Shown here in pieces: positions 38,174-46,641 of a stretch of DNA of 64,000 nucleotides. Position 1 is the stretch's first letter. Each line of letters starts with the position of its first letter. Position numbers and translations under genes: made by a program. The stretch lies in the NCBI RefSeq assembly GCF_006864135.1, contig NZ_SADV01000004.1, positions 124,001 to 188,000 of the forward strand, written 5' to 3'. The notes under the pieces are model-generated. The model did no database searches. It was given only the letters and a program-made list of their open reading frames with translations, and had not been told where the DNA came from. The DNA is from Lysinibacillus sphaericus. GTDB taxonomy: Bacteria > Bacillota > Bacilli > Bacillales_A > Planococcaceae.

Positions 38174-39403
38174 ATGTCCAGATGGAAATATCCTTTAATA
38201 CTATTAGGAGGAATAGGCATTTCAAATGTGGGTGCATGGGTTTACCTAATTGCACTGAATTTAATAATATTGAACGAAACAGGTTCCCCACTTGCAATTG
38301 CTTTATTATATATACTAAGTCCAATTGCAATTATAAGTTCTAATGCTTGGTCAGGTAGTTTAATTGATCGGGTAAATACACGGCGACTTATGATGGGATT
38401 AGACGTTTTCCGAGCAATATGTATTGCGTTAATTCCATTTTTACCTTCACTTATTTATGTTTATGTACTAGCGTTTATCATAAATATGGGAAGTGCTATT
38501 TTTCAACCTACATCTATGGTTTATATGACTAAACTTATACCAGAACAAGATCGGCAACGCTTTAATGCACTACGTAGTTTTATCAACTCTTGTGGTTCAC
38601 TAATAGGTCCTGCTATTGCTGGGATATTATTTTGGATGGGTACTCCTTATACTGCCATTCATGTAAATGCAGTGGCATTATTTATTTCAGCACTTATTAT
38701 AATGATGCTACCTAATGTTGATACAAGACTCAAAGAGACAGAGGGGCAAAGATTTACTTGGGATATGATAAAAAGTGATGTTCGAATTGTTTTTAATTTC
38801 AGTAAGGACAATATTTATGTCACAAAAATATATTTATTATTTTGTTGCACTACTATATTCATGACTGCAATAGATTCTCTCGAGGCAGCATTTGCTAAAG
38901 GCGTACTTTCAATATCAGACACCAATTATGGGTTTTTATTAAGTGTCTTTGGAGCTGGAATAATAATAGGATCAATTATTAATTCCGTATTTTCAAAACA
39001 ACTTGCAGTTAATCTTTTAATAGGTATTGGTACCATCTTTACCTCAATAGGTTATATAGTACTTTACAGTTCGAGTGGCTTTATTAGTGCAGTGCCTGGT
39101 GTATTTTTAATCGGTTTTGCAGTAACGTTTGCAAATACAGGGTATTTGACTTTCTACCAAAATCATGTCCCTGTGACGATGATGGGAAGATTCGGAAGCA
39201 TCTTTAGTGTCATTGAGGCAGGTTTTATTGTTGCTTTCACGGTTTTAATAGGTTTAGCTGCTGAATTAACTTCAATCCGTCCTGTGGGATTAATAGGTTC
39301 ATTTTCCTTCTTCTTATTAGGGTTATTGGCATTAAAAGCTGTATCAGGTGCAAAACGGCAGAAATATTTTATAAAAGATGCTTCTTCTTTAAACAGTAAT
39401 TAA
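38174..39403 (+). CDS. MFS transporter under T-box control
   Basis: The 409-residue protein has 12 membrane segments and the MFS_3/TetA-like pattern of exporters: GAWVYLIALNLIILNETGSP, SNAWSGSLIDRVNTRRLMMG as the loop 2-3 motif, and SAIFQPTSMVYMTKLIPEQD. The ATG at 38174 is chosen because AGGAG lies 8 bases upstream; the GTG at 38165 overlaps that site. Control by uncharged tRNA means it is made on amino-acid shortage or on inhibition of a tRNA synthetase. Candidate roles are amino-acid-related transport or export of a synthetase inhibitor. Confidence 0.85.
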   Translation: MSRWKYPLILLGGIGISNVGAWVYLIALNLIILNETGSPLAIALLYILSPIAIISSNAWSGSLIDRVNTRRLMMGLDVFRAICIALIPFLPSLIYVYVLAFIINMGSAIFQPTSMVYMTKLIPEQDRQRFNALRSFINSCGSLIGPAIAGILFWMGTPYTAIHVNAVALFISALIIMMLPNVDTRLKETEGQRFTWDMIKSDVRIVFNFSKDNIYVTKIYLLFCCTTIFMTAIDSLEAAFAKGVLSISDTNYGFLLSVFGAGIIIGSIINSVFSKQLAVNLLIGIGTIFTSIGYIVLYSSSGFISAVPGVFLIGFAVTFANTGYLTFYQNHVPVTMMGRFGSIFSVIEAGFIVAFTVLIGLAAELTSIRPVGLIGSFSFFLLGLLALKAVSGAKRQKYFIKDASSLNSN

Positions 39404-39474
39404 AAAAGGGCAGAAGTGCTGAATAAAGGTATTAGGAAACGTATTAATTAAAATCGTATAAAGGGGTCGAATAA

Positions 39475-39888
39475 ATGAAATACATTGAATCCGAAAAGGT
39501 CACTGAAGAAGAAAAAGAACATATTTTTCAAGAATTATTAAAATACAATCTTGATAACATTGAAGATAAGGTAGTAAAAGATATTGGTCTTTTTGTAGAA
39601 GATGAAGAAGGAAATAGAGTTGCGGGATTGATTGGTGATACACATGGAAATTGGTTAGAAGTAGAGTATTTATGGGTAAGTGAAAAACTTCGTGGACAGC
39701 ATATTGGTACGGAATTGATGCGTAAAGCTGAGAAGATTGCTATTAATAGAGGATGCAAATATGCCTTCCTCAATACTTTTAGTTTTCAAGCACCTGATTT
39801 TTACGTGAAGCTAGGCTATGAAGAAGAATTTGTACTCAATGATTATCCGCTAACGGGTAAGCGATACTATTACACAAAAAAACTTTAA
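39475..39888 (+). CDS. GNAT-family N-acetyltransferase
   Basis: The 137 residues form a GNAT fold with the acetyl-CoA-binding loop RGQHIGTELMRKAEKIAINRG near residues 73-93, then LNTFSFQAPDFYVKLGYEEE. AAAGGGGT precedes the ATG. The substrate is unknown. It lies 71 bp after the MFS gene and may be co-transcribed with it. Confidence 0.85.
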   Translation: MKYIESEKVTEEEKEHIFQELLKYNLDNIEDKVVKDIGLFVEDEEGNRVAGLIGDTHGNWLEVEYLWVSEKLRGQHIGTELMRKAEKIAINRGCKYAFLNTFSFQAPDFYVKLGYEEEFVLNDYPLTGKRYYYTKKL

Positions 39889-40018
39889 GATTCAATTGTT
39901 AATAAGAACGCTGAATATGGTTAGTTTATTAAAGGCGACCGAGGAAGATACGGAGAAATTGAAGTAGAGGACTATTCTCGACTTTGCAACAATCAAATCA
40001 ATATGTATCATACAATCT

Positions 40019-40054
40019 AAGGACTTGTGAGTAAAATAACACACAAGTCCTTTT
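40019..40054. terminator. Bidirectional terminator
   Basis: AAGGACTTGTG pairs with CACAAGTCCTT, followed by TT. It divides the GNAT gene from the converging hydroxylase gene. Confidence 0.8.
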
Positions 40055-40119
40055 GTTATACTTCCTCAATCGCTCCTACAGCGCCTCCTACAAGACATAT
40101 TTTTTATAATTTCTATTTT

Positions 40120-40740
40120 CTAGTTGTCGCCGCGTTTCTCTAAATTTTTAGCAGTTTTACTTTGTTCAACATTCTTTTGTTTTTTAAAGGTACCCATGAG
40201 AAAATCATAGGCTGGGTTCGTAACACCATACCAGTAATTTTCATTTTTGAAATGATGCCATAAATGAACTTTTTTCATCCAACGTCCCCATGGAGATATT
40301 GGTCGAAGGGGGCGGTGAGCGATATAATGCTTCCACTCATAAAATAATAAAAAGAGCATGATGCCTGCTATAAATGCGTTTGTCATTACAAAGCTAGATG
40401 AAAAAATATAAAAAATGGCTGCTGCAATTACAATGTTTGGCACACTATACCATAAAGGTAAAAATAATAAATGTAATTCATTCGGATTTGAATGGTGGTC
40501 GTAATGTAAGCGTTTAAGCATTTTTAACAAAAATGCACTTTTTGGTGGTTTCAGATGAAAAAGAAACCTGTGTGTAACATACTCAGCTAAGGAATACATA
40601 ATCATTCCCAGAATAAAAGTACCCAACATTCCGATAGAGGTTAAATGTAGAAGCATAAATCCAAAACTAATAAGGAATAGACAGGTCATGATTAATATAT
40701 CAGGGTAGGAAAAATATTCTTTAAAATATTTCAATTTCAT
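40120..40740 (-). CDS. Fatty acid hydroxylase/sterol desaturase family protein
   Basis: The 206-residue membrane protein has four hydrophobic segments and the di-iron histidine boxes in order: HRFLFH, LHYDHH, HYIAHR and HLWHH. The family hydroxylates or desaturates lipid chains using O2. The gene follows the FadR-type regulator gene by 27 bp and is probably regulated by it. That supports a fatty-acid substrate. Confidence 0.85.
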   Translation of the reverse strand: MKLKYFKEYFSYPDILIMTCLFLISFGFMLLHLTSIGMLGTFILGMIMYSLAEYVTHRFLFHLKPPKSAFLLKMLKRLHYDHHSNPNELHLLFLPLWYSVPNIVIAAAIFYIFSSSFVMTNAFIAGIMLFLLFYEWKHYIAHRPLRPISPWGRWMKKVHLWHHFKNENYWYGVTNPAYDFLMGTFKKQKNVEQSKTAKNLEKRGDN

Positions 40741-40767
40741 TTATCACGCCTCCAGTATTCTTTATTT

Positions 40768-41445
40768 TTATCTATCTTTCCAGAGTGCTAAGCTTTTCGC
40801 CATGGTTGTCGTAGACAGCCTTTCCGCTTCCATTGGATCTCCCTTTAATGCAGCGTTTAATAAGTCGCGGTAATAGTTGAAGGACAACACACGATGTTCT
40901 TTTACAGAAAAATATCTTTTTGCCATACCCATATAAATGGAATCGAAGCTATTTAAAATGAGTAGAAAGATTGGATTGACGGCAAGGCCAGCACACCTCT
41001 TTTGCAAATCCCAATCAAATGCTGCATAGCTTTCAGCACTATCTTCAAGCTGCTCTAGATTGGCAAGGAGAGCAACTACTTTAGGCTGATTAAACTTGAC
41101 AGCATTATGAATATAAGTCGGAGCCAAAGAACTTCTTAATTCTAATAAGTACATGATAAATTCATCTGTTATGGTATGATGATTCTCAATAATATTAACA
41201 AGTGTCGTTAGATTCCCATTGCGCCAATAATCATTAACAACCGCAGGCATTCCTTTTCTCCCTGTTATCCATCCACCCCTTCCTAAACGTTGAAGAGCCT
41301 CTCGAATAGTTGGTCGACCAACACCAAATTTTTTGGCAAGCTCTCTTTCCGGCGGTAAAGTACTTCCTACAAAATAAACACCAGCCAATATAGATCTAAT
41401 TAATTCAGTTTCAATTTTATCTGAGGAGCGTTCCTTTTCTTTCAA
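40768..41445 (-). CDS. fadR: FadR-type GntR regulator (E. coli FadR-like)
   Basis: The protein has 225 residues. The GntR winged helix includes STLPPERELAKKFGVGRPTI and REALQRLGRGGWITGRKG. The effector domain is of the FadR_C type, with blocks like VNDYWRNGNLTTLVNI, LLELRSSLAPTYIH, FDWDLQKRCAGLAVNPIFLL and MGMAKRYFSVKEHR that follow E. coli FadR. FadR proteins bind acyl-CoA and release DNA. Gram-positive fatty-acid control is usually by TetR-type FadR or FapR, so this type is unusual here. Operator-like sites lie just upstream. Confidence 0.85.
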   Translation of the reverse strand: MKEKERSSDKIETELIRSILAGVYFVGSTLPPERELAKKFGVGRPTIREALQRLGRGGWITGRKGMPAVVNDYWRNGNLTTLVNIIENHHTITDEFIMYLLELRSSLAPTYIHNAVKFNQPKVVALLANLEQLEDSAESYAAFDWDLQKRCAGLAVNPIFLLILNSFDSIYMGMAKRYFSVKEHRVLSFNYYRDLLNAALKGDPMEAERLSTTTMAKSLALWKDR

Positions 41446-41466
41446 ATCCTCGTCCCCTTTGCTTTG

Positions 41467-41499
41467 TGGTAATACAAATTAAATACAGTGGTAATACCA
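41467..41499 (-). promoter_or_regulatory. Tandem FadR operator-like sites
   Basis: TGGTAATACCA (41489-41499) is a palindromic GntR-type site. TGGTAATACAA (41467-41477) repeats it with one change, exactly 22 bp (two helical turns) away. Both lie within 55 bp of the regulator start. Confidence 0.65.
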
Positions 41500-42118
41500 A
41501 AAATTATATATCTAGACTGAATTTTCTGTCAATAGTAAGTGAAAATTTTATAAAAAGGATTATCAAACAAGCAACTAAAATACTTAGTAGATAATTATTT
41601 GCATCAAATAATTAATAGCAGGAGGGAAAGAGCATTAAATCAGCCTTCGCTAAGACAAATGAATTTTCAATCCATAGCTTTGGTGGTCATAGTGGTTTTA
41701 AAGAGAAGAAGTATCCTTTAGTGGAAAGCACCTAGTAGTTTAATAAATATGGTTAAAATTTAGTCAATCAACACACCATGTTTGAAAGAAAGAATCGTCA
41801 GGGTCTTCTTATAACTGACCAAAAATAATATTCTGAATTATGGAAATTCGAATGATTTTTATCAATAAAAGACCTGAAAAATTCCTATATATTCCTCGAT
41901 GAAATAAAATTTTTTATGTTTACAATATGTTATTTTGACACATCTATTAGCAAATTTAATAGGAGTTCATTCTATTATTAATATAAAAAACCTTAGAGTG
42001 CATCATTATTCATTTTTTATAATAATTATTAATGTGTTGCAAAACGTTACACTTAGTATTTTTTAGTTCAAAAGGTAAATGAAATAATTTTCATAGCGAT
42101 TAATTATAAAAAAATAAA
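41500..42118. other. Intergenic region with a small relic frame
   Basis: An AGGAGGG site at 41621 is followed by ATT-AAA-TCA and an open frame reading KSAFAKTNEFSIHSFGGHSG then FKEKKYPLVEST to a TAG near 41734. No normal start codon is present, so I treat it as a possible relic. The rest is AT-rich and without recognisable genes. Confidence 0.3.
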
Positions 42119-42348
42119 TTGACACTCAAATGTTTATGACTTAATATGAGTCTCAGCATAATAATATAGCTCTTATTAATAACCGTTGAGACGAGGGGTC
42201 GAAGATACGGTGGCCAAACAATTTAGTTCATCATGAACTGAATCCAGTGGGCCGAACCTGAGCACAAAATTAAACTTTTGTGAACAATAAGAGGAACAGC
42301 AGCTGATAGTATTCGAAGCTTTCCTTAAAATTGGGTGAGCTTTTTTTT
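42119..42348 (+). promoter_or_regulatory. Promoter and structured attenuator leader of the metK-spe operon
   Basis: TTGACA (42119) and TAATAT (42142) are 17 bases apart. The leader starts near 42154. CTCTTATT (42170) pairs with AATAAGAG (42286), closing a multi-arm junction with arms ACCGT/ACGGT, GGCC...GGCC capped by AGTTCATCATGAACT, and CACAAAA/TTTTGTG. A terminator stem AAGCTTTCC/GGGTGAGCTT with T8 lies at 42316-42348, before metK. The usual SAM-I conserved core is absent. I cannot assign it to a known class. Confidence 0.6.
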
Positions 42349-42386
42349 ATGCCCTAAAAATCTATAATTGTTAGGAGCAGTTAAAA

Positions 42387-43562
42387 TTGTCAGAAAAAGT
42401 ATTATTCACATCGGAGTCTGTATCGGAAGGACATCCAGATAAAATTGCAGACCAAATCTCAGATGCAGTATTAGACGCAGCATTATCGCAAGATCCGCTA
42501 TCACGTGTGGCATGTGAAGTATTCACAACTACAAACACAGTAATTGTTGGTGGAGAGATCACTACAAAAGCAGAACTAGATATCGAAAAAATTGCCCGTA
42601 ATACCCTAATCGGCATTGGTTACACAGATGATAAGTTCGGCATTGATGGTCATAACTGCAATGTACAAGTTTTAGTACATACGCAATCTCCTGATATCGC
42701 AATGGGTGTTGATTCTTCAAGCGATACAAAAGAAGTTGGTGCTGGTGACCAAGGTATTATGTTCGGTTTTGCAACGAATGAAACTGAAAACTATATGCCT
42801 TTAGCAATTGAAATGGCACATATGCTTGTCAAACGTGCAACTGGGTTACGTAAAAATGGTCAATTCAAATGTGCTCGACCAGATATGAAATCACAAGTTA
42901 CCATTGATTATTCGGACAGTATGCAACCTAAAATTGATACTGTTTTAATGTCAATCCAACATGATGATGATTTTGACCGAGTAGCATTCATTGATTACGT
43001 TACAGAAAATGTAATTAAAGCTGTTGCGAAGCAATTTGGTATGAATGAGGACTTCCGAATTTTAATTAATCCAACTGGTCGCTTCGTAGTAGGCGGACCA
43101 CACGGAGATGCAGGTTTAACAGGACGTAAGATTATTGTTGATACTTATGGCGGCGCAGCTCGTCATGGTGGTGGCGCATTCTCTGGTAAAGACTGTACAA
43201 AAGTTGACCGTTCAGCGGCTTACACAGCGCGATACGTTGCAAAAAATATTGTTGCAGCAGGCTTGGCAGATAAATGTGAAATCCAATTATCATATGCAAT
43301 TGGGGTAAGTGAACCAATTAGTATCGCTTTAGAAACATTTGGTACAGAAAAAGTAGCAAAAGAAGAAATTCTAACAGCGATTCGTCAATTATTCGACTTA
43401 ACGCCAACTGGCATTATTAACATGCTAAATCTACGTAAACCACAATATCAACAAGTTGCAGCTTATGGTCACTTTGGACGTAGTGATGTCAACGTAACTT
43501 GGGAAAAAACAGACAAAGTTTCGGAATTAGAGCAACTCTTAACAGTTGCTATGGGCCAATAA
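42387..43562 (+). CDS. metK: S-adenosylmethionine synthetase
   Basis: The 391 residues have all the MetK motifs: [17 protein letters not shown], the hexapeptide GAGDQG, and the phosphate loop GGGAFSGKD, with DPxxxVACE-like [14 protein letters not shown]. The enzyme makes SAM from methionine and ATP. The start is TTG at 42387, 9 bases after GGAG. The stop overlaps the next start (TAATG). In this operon the SAM would feed SpeD, so it is plausibly a second metK dedicated to polyamine synthesis; whether another metK exists lies outside the window. Confidence 0.95.
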   Translation: MSEKVLFTSESVSEGHPDKIADQISDAVLDAALSQDPLSRVACEVFTTTNTVIVGGEITTKAELDIEKIARNTLIGIGYTDDKFGIDGHNCNVQVLVHTQSPDIAMGVDSSSDTKEVGAGDQGIMFGFATNETENYMPLAIEMAHMLVKRATGLRKNGQFKCARPDMKSQVTIDYSDSMQPKIDTVLMSIQHDDDFDRVAFIDYVTENVIKAVAKQFGMNEDFRILINPTGRFVVGGPHGDAGLTGRKIIVDTYGGAARHGGGAFSGKDCTKVDRSAAYTARYVAKNIVAAGLADKCEIQLSYAIGVSEPISIALETFGTEKVAKEEILTAIRQLFDLTPTGIINMLNLRKPQYQQVAAYGHFGRSDVNVTWEKTDKVSELEQLLTVAMGQ

Positions 43563-45064
43563 TGCAATGCGTGCAAAATCGAGTGGCTACAGCGGAATTT
43601 TTAGCCACTCAGGACCGCATGCCATTATTTGAAGCTTTAGTCAATTATACTAAACAAGATGTTACGCCGTTTGATGTACCTGGTCATAAAATGGGGCTAC
43701 ATGAAAACCCATTAAAATGGACGCTTGGAGAAATGACATTAAGAATGGACGTAAACTCGATGAAGGAACTTGATTTATTAAGTCATCCGGAATCGGTTAT
43801 TAAAGAAGCTCAACAATTAGCTGCACAAGCATTTAATGTAGACTACGCTTACTTTTTAGTAAATGGCACTACTGTAGGAATTTTGGCGATGATTTTAGCG
43901 ACATGTAAACAGGGGGATACATTGATTGTACCTCGTAACTGCCACAAATCAGTTATGAACGGCATTATATTAAGTGGAGCAAAACCAGTATTTATTCAAC
44001 CTGAAGTTGATCAATATTTTGGTATTGCACACGGAATTTCAGTTGAAAATGTAAAAGTGGCACTTGCAGAAAATCCACAAGCGAAAGCTTTACTTGTAAC
44101 GTATCCAACATATTTTGGGTCGATGAATCAACTGCAAGAAATTTGTAAGCTTGCACATGAACAAAATGTAACCGTTATTGTTGATAGTGCACACGGAGCG
44201 CATTTAACATTTTTACCTGATGCAAACGATGCCATTAGTGCTGGTGCCGATGCAGTAACAGTCAGTATGCATAAAACCGGGGGTTCATTAACACAAAGTT
44301 CGCTTCTATTACTACAAGAAAAACGAATCGATTCGAAGCATTTGCAAAAAGTATTAAATATGCTGCAAACGACGAGTGCAAATTATTTATTAATGAGTTC
44401 TTTAGATGTAGCACGAAGAGAATTAGCGGTGTATGGACAACAACGTTATAGCCAATTAAAGTCAATTGTTGATGCGGCAATTGAGGAAATTGAAAATAAT
44501 TCACGCTATGAAGTGCTAAAAGCTGAATATGTACAACAAAATTTCAATCAATCCTATGATTGGACGAAACTTGTTATTCGTGTGAACGATCTCGGTTTAA
44601 CTGGTTTCGAAGTTTACACAATATTGAAACAACAATATGGCGTTCAAGTAGAACTTGCTGAAGGATATGTCATAATGGCAGTCATTAGTCATGTTGATAC
44701 AAATGAAACAATCGGTAAATTAGTACATGCGTTAAAAGATATTGAACGTATTCACGCAAAAAAAGATGCGATTCAGTCAGCTTATGTGACAGCGAATCAA
44801 ATTAATAAATTAGCAATGACACCGCAACAGGCGTGTAATGCTGAAACAGAAACAATGTTAATTTATGATGCGGTAGGTCGAATTAGTGCAGATTCATTAA
44901 TGATTTATCCACCGGGAATACCACTAATTATCCCTGGTGAAGTTATTTCAGAGGAAGTAGTAGAATTATATAACTTCTATTATCTTAATTTTGGGAATGT
45001 TCTGTTCGAAACGAAAGAAGAAAATTATATTACAGTCGTAGGGAGACAAATAAATGAGCATTGA
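43562..45064 (+). CDS. Orn/Lys/Arg decarboxylase (PLP fold type I)
   Basis: The roughly 500-residue protein belongs to the B. subtilis SpeA-type decarboxylases: VTPFDVPGHKMGLHENPLKW, NGTTVGILAMILA, VPRNCHKSVMNG, DSAHGAHLTFLP, the PLP-lysine in SMHKTGGSLTQSS, and the C-terminal YPPGIPLIIPGE. It may act on arginine, ornithine or lysine. No agmatinase (speB) is adjacent, so ornithine or lysine decarboxylase would make the operon self-sufficient. The start is the ATG overlapping the metK stop; a later ATG at 43619 has a weaker site. The gene overlaps speD by 11 bp. Confidence 0.85.
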   Translation: MQCVQNRVATAEFLATQDRMPLFEALVNYTKQDVTPFDVPGHKMGLHENPLKWTLGEMTLRMDVNSMKELDLLSHPESVIKEAQQLAAQAFNVDYAYFLVNGTTVGILAMILATCKQGDTLIVPRNCHKSVMNGIILSGAKPVFIQPEVDQYFGIAHGISVENVKVALAENPQAKALLVTYPTYFGSMNQLQEICKLAHEQNVTVIVDSAHGAHLTFLPDANDAISAGADAVTVSMHKTGGSLTQSSLLLLQEKRIDSKHLQKVLNMLQTTSANYLLMSSLDVARRELAVYGQQRYSQLKSIVDAAIEEIENNSRYEVLKAEYVQQNFNQSYDWTKLVIRVNDLGLTGFEVYTILKQQYGVQVELAEGYVIMAVISHVDTNETIGKLVHALKDIERIHAKKDAIQSAYVTANQINKLAMTPQQACNAETETMLIYDAVGRISADSLMIYPPGIPLIIPGEVISEEVVELYNFYYLNFGNVLFETKEENYITVVGRQINEH

Positions 45065-45488
45065 ATTATCAACATTAGGAAGACACGTATTAATTGAATT
45101 TTATGGTTGCCCAAGTGAAATTATTGAGCAAAATGCATTAATCGAGCAATTTATGAATGAAGCTGCTGACTATTCTGGGGCAACAATTGTAGAATCTTGC
45201 TTCCATCATTTCAACCCATATGGGGTTTCGGGTGCAGTAATTATTGCTGAATCACATTTAACGATTCATACTTGGCCAGAATACGGATTTGCTTCTGTAG
45301 ATGTTTACACTTGTGGTGACTCTGTAAGTCCTTGGAAGGCAGCAGAATATTTAGAACAAAAACTGCAAGCGAAAAAGACAGAATCATTTGAAGTACCACG
45401 TGGAATGGCAGATAAAATTCGCCAATTTGCAGAACAAGAAATTGATACAATTCTAGTGAAACAAGAAGTATTAGAGGACGTGATTTAA
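45054..45488 (+). CDS. speD: S-adenosylmethionine decarboxylase proenzyme
   Basis: The 144-residue protein has the self-processing site VIIAESHLTIHTWPEYGFAS, with cleavage expected between Glu and Ser to give the pyruvoyl group, and VDVYTCGDSVSPWKA. It decarboxylates SAM to supply aminopropyl groups. It is slightly longer than B. subtilis SpeD. The gene is translationally coupled on both sides (11-bp overlap upstream, TAATG downstream). Confidence 0.95.
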   Translation: MSIELSTLGRHVLIEFYGCPSEIIEQNALIEQFMNEAADYSGATIVESCFHHFNPYGVSGAVIIAESHLTIHTWPEYGFASVDVYTCGDSVSPWKAAEYLEQKLQAKKTESFEVPRGMADKIRQFAEQEIDTILVKQEVLEDVI

Positions 45489-46342
45489 TGAAATGGTATA
45501 CAGAACAATGGAGCGATAACTGTAAATTTTCAATCGGATACAACGAAGAGATTCATAGTGAACAATCTCCGTTCCAAAAAATCGATTTTTATAAAAGTGA
45601 AGAGTTTGGTACTTTCTTCACGTTAGACGGTTTGATGATGGTTAATGAAAAAGATGAGTTCGTTTATCACGATATGATTACGCACCCAGCATTCGCTACT
45701 AACCCAGATATAAAAAAGGTATTAATTATTGGTGGTGGTGATGGTGGTACTGCTCGTGAAGTACTACGTTACGAATCAGTAGAAAAAGTAGTTATGGTTG
45801 AAATCGATGAGTTAGTATTCCGTTTAAGCCAACAATACCTTCCAATTACAGCTGCAGGTGTCGAAGAAGATCCTCGTATGGAATTGATTTTCGATGATGG
45901 CTTAGCTTACGTTCAAAACGCAGCTGATCAATCATTCGATTTAATATTAGTAGATTCTACTGATCCAATTTCTGTCGGTGAAGGTTTATTTACAACAGCT
46001 TTTTATAAAGAATGCTACCGTGTATTAAATGAAAAAGGAATTTTAATTAACCAACACGAATCACCATATTTCACGGAGTATGCAGAAAACATGCGTAAAG
46101 CACATAAAAAAATTAAAGGTATTTTCCCAATCGCAAGCGTATATCAATTCCATATGCCAACGTATCCATCAGGACACTGGCTATTCGGATTTGCTTCAAA
46201 AGCATTACATCCAATTAAAGATATTCAAGTAGATGCTTGGGACAAATTTACTCTAAAAACGAAATATTACAACACAGATTTACACGTTGGTGCATTCGCC
46301 CTTCCTACATTTGTGAAAGAAGCACTTGATCGCGATGAGTAA
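45488..46342 (+). CDS. speE: Polyamine aminopropyltransferase (spermidine synthase)
   Basis: The 284 residues contain the decarboxylated-SAM site GGGDGGTAREVLRY, the acidic VMVEIDE strand, and the catalytic region LVDSTDPISVGEGLF. The enzyme transfers aminopropyl from decarboxylated SAM to putrescine or a similar diamine. It is the last gene of the operon. A fragment of its 3' end is repeated at 53997-54100. Confidence 0.95.
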   Translation: MKWYTEQWSDNCKFSIGYNEEIHSEQSPFQKIDFYKSEEFGTFFTLDGLMMVNEKDEFVYHDMITHPAFATNPDIKKVLIIGGGDGGTAREVLRYESVEKVVMVEIDELVFRLSQQYLPITAAGVEEDPRMELIFDDGLAYVQNAADQSFDLILVDSTDPISVGEGLFTTAFYKECYRVLNEKGILINQHESPYFTEYAENMRKAHKKIKGIFPIASVYQFHMPTYPSGHWLFGFASKALHPIKDIQVDAWDKFTLKTKYYNTDLHVGAFALPTFVKEALDRDE

Positions 46343-46508
46343 ACCTTTAAACGTAGAAGCTAACTCTTACGTTAGAGGATTATAGAGACTTTCTGGAGCT
46401 TGTTGCGAAGGAAGTTGAGGCTTTGTTAGATTTATATTTCCAGTGCCGTATCACAAGTCATAGTAAACCAGAAGTTTAAACTTATTGTATAAAAAAGTGA
46501 ATAAACAA

Positions 46509-46537
46509 AAAAAGTCGCCCATAAGGCGACTTTTTTT
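46509..46537 (+). terminator. Terminator of the polyamine operon
   Basis: AAAGTCGCC pairs with GGCGACTTT around CATAA, followed by TTTT. Between speE and this site, a frame without a start (RDFLELVAKEVEALLDLYFQ, about 46387-46480) may be the tail of a lost gene. Confidence 0.9.
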
Positions 46538-46641
46538 GTAGGTCTTAAGGTGGAAGATAATTAGTGTTTAATAGAAATATTGACAATTATTTTTCGGACA
46601 ACTAAGCTTAATTAAAAGTAGAGCTGGAGAGGGGATTGCCA

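Noticed and set aside
42154..42386. SAM-I riboswitch before metK
   Set aside because: The conserved SAM-I core (GAGGGA...GGCAACC type) is not present, so the leader is listed as unassigned.
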